DNA from: Collybiopsis luxurians FD-317 M1
Taxonomy: Eukaryota; Basidiomycota; Agaricomycetes; Agaricales; Omphalotaceae
Length of the DNA stretch: 64,000 nucleotides
Assembly: GCA_000827265.1 (NCBI GenBank)
Contig: KN834750.1
Coordinates: 1,589,297 to 1,653,296 of the forward strand
Direction: 5' to 3'
Part shown: in pieces, positions 34,940 through 47,430 of the stretch
Numbering within the stretch: position 1 is the stretch's first letter
How the letters are laid out: each line of letters opens with the position of its first letter
Position numbers and translations under genes: made by a program
The notes under the pieces: generated by a model
Database searches by the model: none
The model's input: only the letters and a program-made list of their open reading frames with translations
Told to the model about the DNA's origin: nothing

Positions 34940-36840
34940 TTTTGAAGATGATTGTAAAGTGAAAAGTTGGGAGAAAATAAAAAATTCAAGAGGCTTGAGG
35001 AGGCTGGGGAAAAGAAAGAGGACATTGCCGAGTATTTGAAGGAAAAGGAAAGATCAAGAATCTCCGAGGTGTTCGCTAACCTTTGGCTAGCCTTTTACGA
35101 GGATGTCGGATACTCACGTGGCGGTATTTGTTTAATTGCTGTGATGATTATTTGCTCTGATCTGTCAAGATAATCCAGTGCATCTCCTCAAGATTCTCAA
35201 TGTCGGCAACCACAACACTGGCCTTGTGCGTTGCTATGAATTCTAGCTTCAATTCTGACAGTTCCTTGTTCTTCGTTCTATCTTTTTTTTTCCTCGAACT
35301 AAGGAATCTAATCCCCGAGAATGCCAGAAGGTATACCCCCTGAGCATGGTATTCGACCAGGGAGGCTGTAGATTATTATTCACTCAGGGATCTTCCCTGT
35401 CGTTGGCCTTCCGATAACGGCGGAATCCCTACCTCAACTTTCACCTGTTGCGAATCTCCAAAGATTTCACCCTAACACTGTTGCCATGGATTTTACACAC
35501 ACAAGTTTTACTGTTTCCTCTCCCCCTTTCTCTTGTCTGCGTCAAGGGCGTCGATTTCAGTCCACTCCTTGTGCTTTTACCTCAGTATGGTCTCCCCTAC
35601 CTCCGCACCTCCGAACGTCTACTACCGCCGAGATGCACCAACGCCGAGCTCCTGCTCACTGGAACCGGCTTACTATTTAGACCGGATCTGTGATCCTTCT
35701 CAAAAGTACCTCACGAACTTGATAGTATTATATTACATTACATAGATCAATCCCCAATCTTGAGCAAAACCTAGTCTAAGGGCGCGCGATTGGCATTTTC
35801 TTAACACTCGCTCAAATCGAGATCTCGACGTAGCGAAACACGAGGCTCACGGACTATTTTGAATGTTTCAACGCAACATTGAACACACTAGAAGCCTCTC
35901 CGTGCGAACCGCATACTAAAACAATCCTTAGGCTTCAAGAGACCGATCTTCCTGTCCACTTGCAAATTTTGTAATATTCTCACCTATTTAAGCTCTGCGC
36001 TAGGTCGGTGAAGAGCCTGTGGAAGCTCAAAACTAAGCAAGTGATTCTATAACTCCGTCAAGATGTTCTCTAGTTCTCCGACCCTGTTCAGGCTTTTCGA
36101 TTGCTGTCCGCTTACTTACATACACTATAGACTCGTATCGGTGGTTCTTGGCTAGAACACCCTTACAAGAACACCTTACTCATTACTGGTGTACGATCCA
36201 TCGTGTATTCCGATAGCGAATTATACCCCGTCTGTCGAATAAGTGCCAAACTGGGAAATACTTCACAAAGCTCACTCCGCGCCACCTCTTATTCAAGCTC
36301 TAGTCCCCTTCCAGCCACTTAATGTAGCACAGTGCCACAAGAGCCGCCGGTTCATTAGGAGATTCTGCGGGTCTCTGTCCACTATAGTCATTATGGGAGT
36401 CCCGCCGCATGTGTCGGAGGCAAGGGAAGTGAGTTGAGCACTTCGGTCATTAGATGGGACTGTGATTACATCCGACTACGGACCATAATTACTCATTTCC
36501 TGTGGCCAAAGTCGTCCAATCCTGAGGCCTGAATACGATGCCCTTGATTTTTCTAAACAATTGCACCGCATTGTAACTCCCGCAGAATCAGGGTGGGTTA
36601 GCCAAGTCTCGTACGCCTACAGCAGATCCTTTCCTCCCAAATTACTCAAAATTGCTATCATCTAGGTACATATGATGAGTCAATTCAAGATTTACAGGTT
36701 GTAATGTACCCAAATCCGCTCCAAAGTCGTAAAAAAAAAACGCAAAGTTATGTTGCCAAGGGTCAAGAGTCAAAAAAGACAGTGTGGCGCACGCAATCAT
36801 GTTCCACTTTCAGACCATGAACCGCCACAAGCACATTCAG

Positions 36841-36938
36841 CCCCCCCCGGCTCCGGACTCGGGGGGGTTGATGCTTCTAATACTCAAGTGTTTGATGCGA
36901 GCCTCGATCGGAGCGGAAGCGGAGGCGGGGGGGGGGGG
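36841..36938. repeat. C-run / G-run cluster
   Basis: A run of eight C (36841-36848) is followed by seven G (36861-36867), able to pair as a stem around ggctccggactc. Sixty bases further lies a run of twelve G (36927-36938). Such clustering is conspicuous in an AT-richer surrounding and could form a hairpin or G-quadruplex. Confidence 0.7.
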
Positions 36939-38060
36939 CGTAGAGCCTAAAGGAACGACTGAGCGATTGTCTTGTGCTTCTTGACCCACTAAGCAGCACA
37001 TCGCGCACGGCAATGTTGACTCGGGCCTCAACGTGAAACCGACCGGAGGCAGACCCATGTCATCGTCAAACTCGCTCGTGAAATATTAATTGATAAATTG
37101 CCTTTGGAAACATTCCAGCCTCTCAACCTCTTACGGGCTGTAGGTATGTAGATATATGACAAACGTGTCCTGTCCTTCCCGACGAGGTCTTGACGAGGCC
37201 TTCGGGGGTGCATATACCAATACCATCGCTAGTACAACAGCAATCAAACATGTAATATCCCACTTACATTTGCGTTGATCTACATCTGCTGTGGAACCAA
37301 TTTACGTCTGTACTAGGCCCCGTCGCAAATTGAAGTGTTGTAGAGTGATACGATATGTCATCTCAACCGCACTCCCCGACCTTGCGAGTCGGAGGAGTCT
37401 CTGTAAGCTAACATAGGATAGGACAACTGATTCTTTCCAAACTCTGTGATTGCTCCATATGCTTGTCCAATTACGGTCACCGCTTTACGACTTGACATAG
37501 CTATACGCTGATTAGACTTGGGTTCAAGGAACCAATACCCACTAAGTCTGGTGCTAGTAGAATTCTATAGTGACTCACTCTGGTGTCTCTTGCCACTCAT
37601 GTCGAGCGCTGCGAATTTTGTTCAAACGTTTGAACTTAGACTGACAAATGTTTTCTTTCAAGGCTCCGTAGTACGCTCAAATGTGTTGATCCGTCTTTTC
37701 CCCCGTATTCACATACGCAAGCGGTGCAGCGAGTGGCTTTGTCGTACCGTCGTACCACAAGGACCGACCCGGGAGGAAGACACTGGCAGGCTGTTAATCT
37801 TCTTGGTCAGGTTGAGTACTGGAAATGTCATCTCAGTCGACGATCTGCGCCCTTTTACGTCGGAGGATTACTTTGATTCCATCTCTCATTGCTCCGCGTG
37901 CCGTCATATTAGATTGTGTAGAGATGAGTTTATCAGCATCGCAGTTGAGACTGAGCTCAGAGGTCAAACTACTACAATTAGACCGGCTTCTTCATGGGCG
38001 CTCTCCCGATTTAATGTTAGCTATATGTATTATTAGGAATCACACTTGTATATATGCATC

Positions 38061-38331
38061 TCCAGCGCTGAAACGGTAATTTTAGTGGTTGAGAACTTCT
38101 TTACACATGTGTATCTACTCGGCAAGTCTGCACTACATGTACGTGGATCCTCGAATCGCCCGGGGTCGCACCTGGGTTTGATTGCTACATGTTCAGCGCT
38201 GGCTGAAACGGTAGTCCTGGCGCGGGGGAAGGTAACATTCACTATCGGCCTGAGACCAAGAGCAATATCATACACATGCGCGCCTCTTCGGCAAACCTGC
38301 ACCTACGTGTATGTAGATCCTCGACTCGTTC
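38061..38331 (+). repeat. Imperfect direct repeat, two units
   Basis: Unit 1 (38061-38158) and unit 2 (38199-38331) share the order cagcgct..gaaacggta, acacatg..., ctcttcggcaa/ctactcggcaa, tgcac, then gtacgtggatcctcga or gtatgtagatcctcga. They are clearly related but diverged, with a longer middle in unit 2. No coding signal. Confidence 0.6.
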
Positions 38332-41300
38332 CGACGCGGAGAGATTTAGGAGGCTTTTACATTCTCCGATTCTCCGTTGAATGGTTCTAACGACCTTCTA
38401 TCAACTGTATCAAGGATCAACGTCAACCATTGGCATATCATCACCGGGAAATACCTTCGATATTCAACGGCCAAATGGTCCTACAGGCTTCTATTAGGAA
38501 GTGAATCCACTCCGAGATCCTAGCACATATTCACGGGCTACGAGTGGAGCAGCATGGGACAAGACATTAAATCAGTTAGTAAGTAAAGCTTGTGCACAGG
38601 GAATGCATTTTCCGCATGCAAGTACCACTTCCGAGCAAGAAAAATTCATCCGTGTGTGAGATACGGGCTATGTATACTGACCCGGACTACCTTTAGGTCT
38701 TGGCTTATGATTCTCGAGTCGTACGCAGCGCGGAGGCTAGCATAAGCTCCATCCCAGCTTGCTCGGGCGGGCAATGCACCGCAGCACCTTTCGCGAACAG
38801 TAAGCGATTAGCAAGTCATTTGTACTAAAAACATGGCGATTAAGGTTTGAATATTCGGATTCTGCTAGTGTCCGAAACTCCAATAGACTTCGTGCGGAGT
38901 ATTGGAAGGATGAGCAATTAGATCCGTCACGTGTTTATTTACAGCTCAAACTTGTTACTTGTTCTACCCCGGCGCTACACAGTCCGACGCGCGAAACATT
39001 ATCCGCCTACAAAAGCAGAGTGCCGAATTTTTATCTGCTAATCAACCGGACTCGCAAAATGCTCGCATCCGAAAAGATGAAAGAAGTTTATCATGGAAGA
39101 AAACTGCACAGCAACATTTTCCATGATGCGTAACATTCGGGTAAGGTGGGTAGATCGATTGAGACAGCGTAATAAGGCAATACTCAAGACGACGCGTTGT
39201 GTAAAAATGAAGCAGTGGATTCTAGAAAGGCAGCGGAAGACTTTACTCGCTAGGGAAACTGGAATAACATGGAGAAGTTTCGAACCTCCCATTTCTCAGT
39301 GATACTCTTCGGAGAGCTGTCCTTAAATGTACATATGTTCAGAGCGATGAATAGTAGAATGGACAAAAAATCCCAGGCCAAGTTAACACTTGATACCTCT
39401 ACTGAATGCGACGGCGTATGTACTTACATAGTTTGGGCATCATTATCAGTGCCAGTTCGTTGACAGGACCTCCTGTTTGACAAAGTTGACGAGAAGAGCA
39501 AGCTCCGCTGGCCCGCCTGGTGGAAAGAGTGTATCGACAGTGAGTTCATGATTTTTATGATGTACATTCTAGAATGGAGTGAGGAAAGGAACTGGATACT
39601 TATATATTTTGAATTCTTAATAGGTCGGAATTTGGTATAGCTGGGGATAGCACAGAGCCCGTCCGAGTTGGACGGATGTGATTGGGCTAGAAGCATATCT
39701 TTACTGATATTCGGACTATTGACAACAAACTGATATTTCGCGATAGTTTTAACCCAAATAGAATGTGAATCAATGCATGACGATTCGAAGATCGTATTTC
39801 ATCTGTCAAATCTTGCAGTCGTATGACGCACAAGAGCTTCTGAGCCCTGACTGTAAGGTAAGAACTTCGCAGGGAAGGCAGTTTCTTCGTTGTTTGAGGG
39901 GTGTGTACAGCAAATCGTCCCAGGTACCAGGCCCTGGTGAGTTAAGGTTGAGCGGGTTCAATTCACTGGCGATTTACTTGCGACAGTATTCCTGAGTTTT
40001 CTATCAGTATCCAAACCAACTGACGAGAAACTCACTGAGTTCGAGATGGACAATTACTTTATCATCACGCTAAGCGGAGAAGTGTCGTACACGTTGTCTG
40101 CCAGAGTTATACAGAGCTCGTGGTCCTGTCTTCGGAAAGCTATAAAGCGCTTTGACGTGCGATCGACTGGTATCACCTTATGGTAATGTTGTATCGTGTT
40201 ATACAAGCTAGCATGTCCGGGTTGCCCTATCGACGAGTGCTTCATCCGTCCAACAAGCAAAAAAAGACTTCAAACTTCATTGTATCTCGACATTGTTCCT
40301 TTCGCATGTCCTTGTCTGCCAATCATGAGTACGTATGACGAATAAATTCCGCAATCAAGGATTCAGCGAAAGGTATAGTGAGATTTTCTGATCAAAGGGT
40401 GCGGAATGACGATCCTTGGGAAGCAATTTGATTCTCGTGCACTTCGCCCGCTGTTCCAGGTGTCCTCGCCGCCGGTACGGTAAAAATAATGAGCATGCGT
40501 TGCTTTTTTAATGTGCTGTCCAAGAGAGGCCGCACGAGACAGCTGTTAAGGGACTGATGGACGATACGAAAGCAGTCTAGGTCTTTTAGGTGGAATTTCG
40601 TTGCTGTTGTGGTTCAGGAGCACGACACAACCTACATACGCCAAACTGATTGGAAAACTCTGAAAAACTCTTGAGCATAGACTCTGTGCGGCTGCTTTGG
40701 TACATCCATGATGCCTGATCGCCGATATTTAAACGCCACCACTGGAAGGTGCGGGTGGGCCGTGCCCGGGGAGAATGGTTCATAAAAGGAAACAATACAA
40801 GCCAAATAGGATATATGACAGAGGGAAGCGGGTCCGTGTGATTGAAGCGGGGAAGACCATCCAGGCCCTGTCTACAAGCACACGGTTCATGAGTCGTGTT
40901 ACATACCAGAACGAGAGCTCTAGCTTACCATACATACTAGAGGCGCAGGGGAACGCTCCCGCTTTTTGAACGGGGATTTCCAAGTCGAGTAGCCTTCATT
41001 CCTGTGAGCTCCCATTTCAGGGTCCCAGGCGTCCGCGAAGGCCGGACTCGGAGAAGAATGGTCAGTTTGTTTAAAGTGGACCTGAAATGGGAGAAGAAAT
41101 TCGAATATCCCTTACATAGGCGCGAAGGAACATTGCAGCTGACAGAGAGAATACGGCACGGACAATATCATTCAGAATTCGAAGTGCCTCAGTGGGGATT
41201 GCCCCCAGTGTCCACGGAAATAAATTAGGGAAAGATTGACGTGGGTGTTGGATAGTTTGTTGATGATATCAAACCTGAATTGGCCTGCTGCTCAATTCTG

Positions 41301-41387
41301 ATCTGGCCAAGGGTTTTATTTTATCTTGACGAGCCATGGATTGATTGCTCTTTAATTTTTACCCCCAACTCTCTATACCCTGTCCAA

Positions 41388-43832
41388 ATGCCGTCCAGAG
41401 TATTGGAAACGTCCTTGGACGAGTCGGACCCCTTGTCCAAGGCAATATCGCCGCCACCAGATGAGTCCGCAGAAGAGATGCAAGCTAGGCTTCAGCATGA
41501 GCAGGAAGCCCAAAGAGTATCGGATGCTATAGATGAGGATTTAGATCGACAGAGAGCTGCAGAAAAGAAGGCGCCCAAACCTATCCGCGTTTTGTTACTC
41601 GGTATGTTGACCGTGTTCTGTAACTAAACCTGATTCTGACGGTGGAGAATTAGGCCAGAGTGAATCAGGTTAGTATTTTTCGACTGGGTCCGCAAATCTT
41701 GACCAATATTTCTGTAGGAAAGTCAACGCTATTAAAGAGTGCGTGCTTTTCGGTTGCTTGTCGGACACAAGTCTGAATTATAACCTTGGTTAGATTTTCA
41801 GCTAATGCACGACCCCAAAGTTGGTCTACAACTCCTTCCAGTTAAGTTTCCTCTAATAATTCGTAATCCAGGCTTTCGAGGCCGAACGCGCTTCGTGGCG
41901 TGCTGTCATACAGCTGAACATCGTGCGGTCCATTCACATTATTCTCGATGCAATCACCTATCCCTCACAACCTCAACCTCGTGCAACGCCGAGGGACACA
42001 ACCTCAAACTCGAGTTCACCTCTCAGTGGAGAAATACCACTACCAGAAGAATCAGAAGTAGATCCTGAAATCCTTGAAATTCAATCGAGCCTTTCACCAC
42101 TTTTGCAAGTCGAGGACCTTCTCACACGACAGCTTACCCCGATGGATTATAGTGAAGTTGGTACAACTCAGCTCGCGCCAGCGTATTCCGTCAAGCATGT
42201 CCCAACGGAGCTGGCAGTCAATTCCACCGTTCCTTGGAAACAAAGGTTTGATAGGTTGGTCGGAAAGGATGTTGCCGAGAACGAGTCAGTGATTGATTGG
42301 GATGATCCGAACGAGCCAGGAAAGGTCCTTCATGCGGTACGAGAGCCATGCTCATCTTTTCGTGCTGTTTCGTGCCAATCAAATTCCCGTCAATTAGTGC
42401 AGTAAAGACATGATACGGCTTTGGAAACATCCACTAGTACTGCAAATGCTCGAGAAGCAAAACCTGAGATTGGAAGAAATGGCTGGGTTGTGAGTCCGGG
42501 ACGCTCGTTCCATCGTTGGTGATGTGTCTCAACTAGGTTTTCCCCATTAAGCTTCTTGGACTCGCTCCAAGAAGTCACTGTCGAGCGATATTTACCAAGC
42601 AATGGTGGGTCCACTTCCTCAAGAATCACGGTGTGTACTCATCGTAAACAGAACACATCCTCCGGGCACGACTGAAAACACTCGTGAGTACCTGGAAGTC
42701 ACCTTTGGAGAAGGACTCTCTTATCAACTCGACATGCAGGGAGTGTCTGAACATCGAGTAAAAGTAAGCGCAGGTAAAAAATCCAGGTACAATGTAATTT
42801 CGTAACACCGACATTCAACACCCATAAGGTACCACCTGGCAAATTTACGACGTCGGAGGACACCGATCTTTGGTAAGTTTTATTCTGCTCAATGACCATC
42901 CAAAAGGCTTGAACTTTACTCCATCATCCAGAGAGGTAAATGATCCCCTTCCTTGCACCATATGCCTTTCTCTATCTTTAGGCGGCTAACTCGCAATCAT
43001 GCAATGTAGCCGCATGGGCCCCGTACTTCGACAATATGGATGCCATCATATTTCTCGTTCCAATATCTGCCTTTGATCAGGTCTTGGCGGAGGCACCCAA
43101 GGTTAATCGTCTGGTGGGCCGCGGATTCATCCAGTCCCATTCAATTGATACTCATCATGGTTTGATGCTCACAGGAAGATTCTGTTCTATTATGGACGAG
43201 CATCGTCTCCAACAAAATCTTGCAACATACCGATCTTATCCTGTTCTTGAACAAGTGTGATTTGATGACAGCAAAACTAGCGTCCGGGATCAAGCTGAAG
43301 GATTATGTGGTATCGTACGGTAATCGGCCGAATGATTTTGACAACACAGCGAACTGTGAGTTCTGGACCTGTTTCGCTATATTATATCTTTTGTCACGTT
43401 CAGTGGCGTTTCCAAATTTGTTTGTGAAGAATTGCAGCTAATTCTGGTTGCTCTTTTGCTCCCGCCTAGATTTGAGAAAGAAGTTCGGTATGTAATCCCG
43501 ATCCAATCCCGCGGGCTTTCCCTCGCAAGCTAACCCTCTCTTCTCATGCTTCAGCTGGGATTCTGAAAGAGAACTCGCCATTAAATAGGACATTCTATTG
43601 TCACTACACCTCTGTAACGGTAAGCTCCATCCACCAGAACATCCCGGATTTCGCCTATTTCTATAATGAATCCTTTCGATGCCTAGGACACTCGATCCAC
43701 AACGAAAGTCATGGCCAGCAGTAAGTGATTCAACGCCCTCGCCTCTTCTCTGATATATGGTGTTAACAATGATCGTCAGTCAAGGACCGATTAATGAGAG
43801 AGGCACTCAAGAGCTCGACACTACTTTTATGA
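41388..43832 (+). CDS. G protein alpha subunit 2 (17 exons, microexons)
   Basis: Paralogue of the G-alpha at 11-13 kb. Exons: 41388-41601, 41654-41668, 41718-41738, 41794-41819, 41872-42336, 42398-42489, 42552-42604, 42652-42683, 42740-42773, 42829-42872, 42932-42935, 43010-43113, 43175-43355, 43470-43487, 43555-43619, 43687-43720, 43780-43832. They total 1455 nt, 484 residues, every phase consistent. G1 GQSESGKSTLLKNFQLMHDP is spread over four exons. Other motifs: HILRARLKTLGVSEHRVK; switch II WQIYDVGGHRSLRAAW; G4 LFLNKCDLM; G5 HYTSVTDT; C-terminus MREALKSSTLLL. The SLR-AAW junction needs a 4-nt exon (AGAG). Switch II has His where transducing G-alphas have the catalytic Gln, and G5 is TSVT instead of TCAT. 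The MPSRV start lacks a myristoylation Gly. The helical-domain insert is rich in Pro/Ser. Confidence 0.88.
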
Positions 43833-44529
43833 GGGTGATGGACAATAATGACCGTGATCGGAGCAAAAAGTTGAATAGACGACTCTTTCGTTCCACGCCC
43901 TACCTCAAACTTCCTTTTCCTATCCATTCATTGACAACTTACTTACCATCTATGTATCTATCCATATATCTATAATCTGCATATCTACGCATTATCTATA
44001 AACCTCTGTAGCTGTTTTTCGCATTGCTTGAATCGAGTAGAGCAGGGTCTTTGACGTTTGTTGCGGTGTTGATTGATAACGTTTAACAAGGGTGGGGTAA
44101 ATGGATTGGTGTAGAATTTGCTCTTCGTCTTCGAGATGTATAGCTGTGTGTGTAATACAGAATTCTGTTGTAATTGATGGTACCCTCCCATGAGAATGCG
44201 TCATCGCATAAGACGGGTTCGCGCTCATGTGCTCGTTCTCTTGGTGCGTACTCGGAGTCATCTACGCGTCTTTCCGTCACATCATTTTCAACTCATATTC
44301 CCTATACATACTACAGCACCGGTCCAATGACAGAGAAATACAATATCAAGAAAAGGCAAGGTATACCGTATATGCCCATAAGGCAGAGAGGACACGCGAA
44401 CTGAAAAAAATTCAAGAAAATGGAATCGGCTAGACATTGACGACATGGATGGAGTGTATTGCCGAGGTCACGATAAGATGTGAAGGCTACGCGGGCTTGA
44501 AGTTCGAAGTAAGTAGACGTTAGCGTTCG
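43833..44529. other. Intergenic, no gene seen
   Basis: About 700 bp between the G-alpha 2 stop (plus) and the small candidate gene (minus). It contains a tatctat/ctatct-rich stretch (43950-43998), likely the G-alpha 3'-UTR. No gene supported. Confidence 0.45.
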
Positions 44530-44843
44530 CTACTGGTTCTCGATGCTGTACTCGATCTGAGCCATTACGCTGAAGAATTACTTCCATTAACCCAACCTGA
44601 CGAGGGTCTGCATAGTACGACCACGCGAGTCCGAAAGGGTCAGAGGTGTCCTTGGCGTACTGTCAAATAGGGATCAAACAGCCGCATTATGGAACGAGCG
44701 TGAACGAGAGATGGACGATGAAGATCATTTCGTACAGCAAAGGCGTGATACCGTATTTGTTCGGAGTTGAGCAACTATTAATATGCGACTCGCTGCTGCT
44801 GGACATAGGGTTTGAACTGAGCAGAGTTGTCGATCGGGGCCAT
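44530..44843 (-). CDS. Candidate 47-residue protein, three exons
   Basis: A short gene can be assembled: exon 44843-44790 (MAPIDNSAQFKPYVQQQR), exon 44659-44597 (YAKDTSDPFGLAWSYYADPR then Q) and exon 44556-44530 (IEYSIENQ, stop TAG). Introns are GT-AG, 130 and 40 nt, both phase 0. If the second intron is retained the frame continues with VGLMEVILQRNG and further to a stop. The composition looks protein-like (the DPFGLAWSYYADPRQ block), and the start codon follows a stop-rich region. I recognise no family. It could be a small mitochondrial or secreted-free peptide, or a coincidence. Confidence 0.4.
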
Positions 44844-45770
44844 CTACTCGGAGCAAGCTGGTTTTTCAAATCGGACGGGGGGTAGCAAAGTGTTATAAAG
44901 AAGCGGTTTTGGGAAAGAGTTGGTGTGTCATGGACAAGAAGAACGTTTATCACGCCTATCGTTTTTCAAAGGGGATGTAAGTGGGTCCATTAAAATCAAT
45001 AGTCGTGGATTAAATACCCACTGGTGAGATTAAACACGAAAGCTGTGATAAAGATAGTTATCTTGGGAACCTTGGACCCAGCTACGTCTGCGGCGCTTAG
45101 CCGGGCAGCCCATAAGAAACATCTTTGCGATCTAGAGCACGAACTCTCAGGGTCGATAATTCTCTTGTGAATCAATACAGAGCTAAGACTTACAGGATAC
45201 CTGCATAAAACTCATTTCATGCCTTAAATTTTTAGCCGAAATAACAGAAAACTCACCAAACTACATATTGAACAGCTCTCCGCATCGAGATGTCTAATTA
45301 GTCTCTCTGGAAGCTCAACTTCCAGCCTTGTCCCCATCCTACAAATTACCATGTATTTCTAGGTCTTGCTCGCGGGATTTGGCCGCCGTATTGAGGAAAG
45401 CCGTTGAGCCTTGTAAAGTTGTACTTGAGAGGTCAAGGTTAGCCAAGGTCGTCAGATCGAGCTTCTCAAATTGAGATACAGGACCTCGGAAACGGCATAC
45501 GGTAATGAATTTTTTTCATCCGTCTGTCCTACTCACACCTTCCTCCGCAGTCAAAGATAAGAACGAGCCTATTTAAAGTTGACAGCTTTTAATGGGTACC
45601 AAACTCGTGCTGAGGTGTTATACCTTACAAATCCAAACTGACCTAATTCATTGCGTGCTACACGAAGTTACGACAAAGTAACTAGTCCGTAGGTGATGAT
45701 AAACTTACACCCGAGTACCCACGAACCCGAGCGAAAGCGACTGCAGTCACGGATGTCATCCTCAGCACGA

Positions 45771-46010
45771 CTAATAGATGTTTGTTGTTTTGCCTGGAAT
45801 CCCAATTACACTCTCAACTGTAGCCCCTGCGTTGTTGCTCCTGGTGAAACGGACAATTTGCCACTGGTCCCTATAATTCCAGGTATCGGATGCCCCAGCC
45901 TTGATAGTATACCAGGTCTCGCTTCCCCCTTTCTGGAAGTCTCCGCCAGTCGCAGTGACACTGACTTGGATATCCCCACTGGAATTGTTTGTGACAGTGA
46001 TACCGGCCAT
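45771..46010 (-). CDS. 79-residue small protein, copy 1
   Basis: Intronless coding region beginning MAGITVTNNSSGDIQVSVTA and ending GIPGKTTNIY. Alternating polar/hydrophobic residues, many Gly, Ser and Thr, and no signal peptide, membrane segment or cysteine suggest a compact cytosolic beta-sheet protein. Similar short proteins (V-T-N-N start, ATGGD, SDTWNYR, GIPGKT) are, as far as I recall, found as uncharacterised proteins in mushrooms. Function unknown. Promoter and 5'-UTR intron are conserved with the two other copies (TTTAAATA at 46283-46290, minus strand). It differs from copy 3 by one residue near the end (KTT versus KTA). The start context is ATAAAATGG, following a probable intron acceptor TATATAG. 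Confidence 0.85.
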   Translation of the reverse strand: MAGITVTNNSSGDIQVSVTATGGDFQKGGSETWYTIKAGASDTWNYRDQWQIVRFTRSNNAGATVESVIGIPGKTTNIY

Positions 46011-46299
46011 TTTATCTATATAAAGATGGGCATATTCATCAATATATGCATAGCAAATTGAAATCTGCTTGTCGTGCTTACTTTTTAATCAAGAATTCGA
46101 ATGATAATTGGTTTGAGATTTATAGAGACAATAAGACAGTACTAGATCTTGAATGTCAACCGCTATGTCTAGCAGAGTGCAAAAAAGAAAGGGCCTCACA
46201 GGGGCAAGCGTAGAATGAAATGTGAATGCACTGGCAATAGCAGGCGAGAGGGGGCTGGGGCAAGCAATTTTCCTTGAAGGTGTTTAAATAGCCTCACCC

Positions 46300-47430
46300 A
46301 TACCCTCCATGAATACAATAGGTCTGGTACGGCTCAAGGTAGTATACCTATCTCCGAATCTCGTATTACTTACTATCGATGCACCAAAGTTGATACGGAA
46401 AACTGCCAGTGTCGAAAAACTTCATTTGAAAATCCCTCAACGTTGACTTTTACCGAGTGCTATCGATGCACCAGAGCGGATATTACTTTCATACCGGACT
46501 CAGAGATGGACCATGATTCCTTGCTTCCTTTACGAGGGTCATTCTGTTATTCGGGTGTACAGTGGAAGTTTTAAGGCAGGCAATTTGGAATTCACCCTAA
46601 ACGAACCATCTCTTTAGAGTCCGGTAATGAAAGTATATATCAGCTCTGGTGTATCAATAGTACTCGGTGAAAGTTACCATTCTGGGAGTTTCAAATGAAA
46701 ATTTCCTATACTGGCATTTTCGGTATCAACTCTGGCGGATACTAAATGATACTCGGTAAGTAATATGGAGTACTTTATACGCAGGTCAAGCCTCAAGACT
46801 AGGTGATCCATATTGTTAAAATTAATTTGGCGCAATGACAGGATGTGTGTTGCATACATCTACGGGTATCTCTCGCTTGTTCTCTCTACACAGTAAATAC
46901 TAGTTTATTGGGCTCACATATATAGCTTATTGGCGGGACATCAATTTACACCCATACCTTCCATCAATACAATAGGTCTGGTATGGTTCTGAGGTTATTC
47001 TGAGCTGGCATGAACCACCTCTGAATCTCAACCCAATTTTGAAGAAATTTAAAGTCCTCTTGCATGTTCCGGCAGACATGCTTAGAAATTTGAGTTTGAG
47101 TCGTGCCTTGACCATGAATATAGGAGGTCTGGTATGGTTCTAAGTTCTGATGTGGTATCCCTATCTCCGCATCTCGTGTTACTATCGATGCGCCAGGTGT
47201 TTCCAACTACGAGGCCAAACGGAAATTTATTCCTGTTTTTTGTCTTCCTCGAGTGATGCTCCGTCGACTATCCCAACCCCAGGGTCCAGAAATGATACCA
47301 AAAATATCAGTAAATACCGCATATTGAATGATAACTTTAACTGATGCACCAGAGCTGATATATACGGTATTCATACCGAACCCTGAGGTGAAACTTACTT
47401 TGCTTCTTTTAGGGTGAAATTTGAATCACT
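46300..47430. repeat. Repeat cluster with TGGTGCATCGATA motif
   Basis: Non-coding block, the promoter-side flank of small gene copy 1. It carries several copies of tactatcgatgcacca or variants (46369, 46459, 47177, 47341) and of accagacctattgtattcat in inverse (46312, 46962). Homologous blocks lie at 54660-55640, 57110-57560 and 58390-58660. Confidence 0.7.

Larger units (their letters stand above)
34940..41387. other. Gene-poor 6.4 kb region with degraded repeats
   Basis: No convincing gene on either strand. Frames up to 172 codons exist (for example 37518-38036) but lack ATG starts or family signatures. The stretch holds mononucleotide runs, an imperfect direct repeat (38061-38331), and scattered short repeated phrases such as gtcatctca..gtcggagga (37350 and 37826). 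It resembles decayed repetitive DNA. Confidence 0.45.

Noticed and set aside
37518..38036. 172-codon plus-strand frame in the gene-poor region
   Set aside because: It starts with TTG, not ATG, has no family signature and no convincing splice structure, and lies in decayed repeats.
45693..46061. Open frames antisense to all three small genes (also 55857-56138 and 58883-59191)
   Set aside because: They stay open in all copies, but this follows from conservation of the sense frame and its codon use. The 5'-UTR intron and TATA box support the sense strand only.
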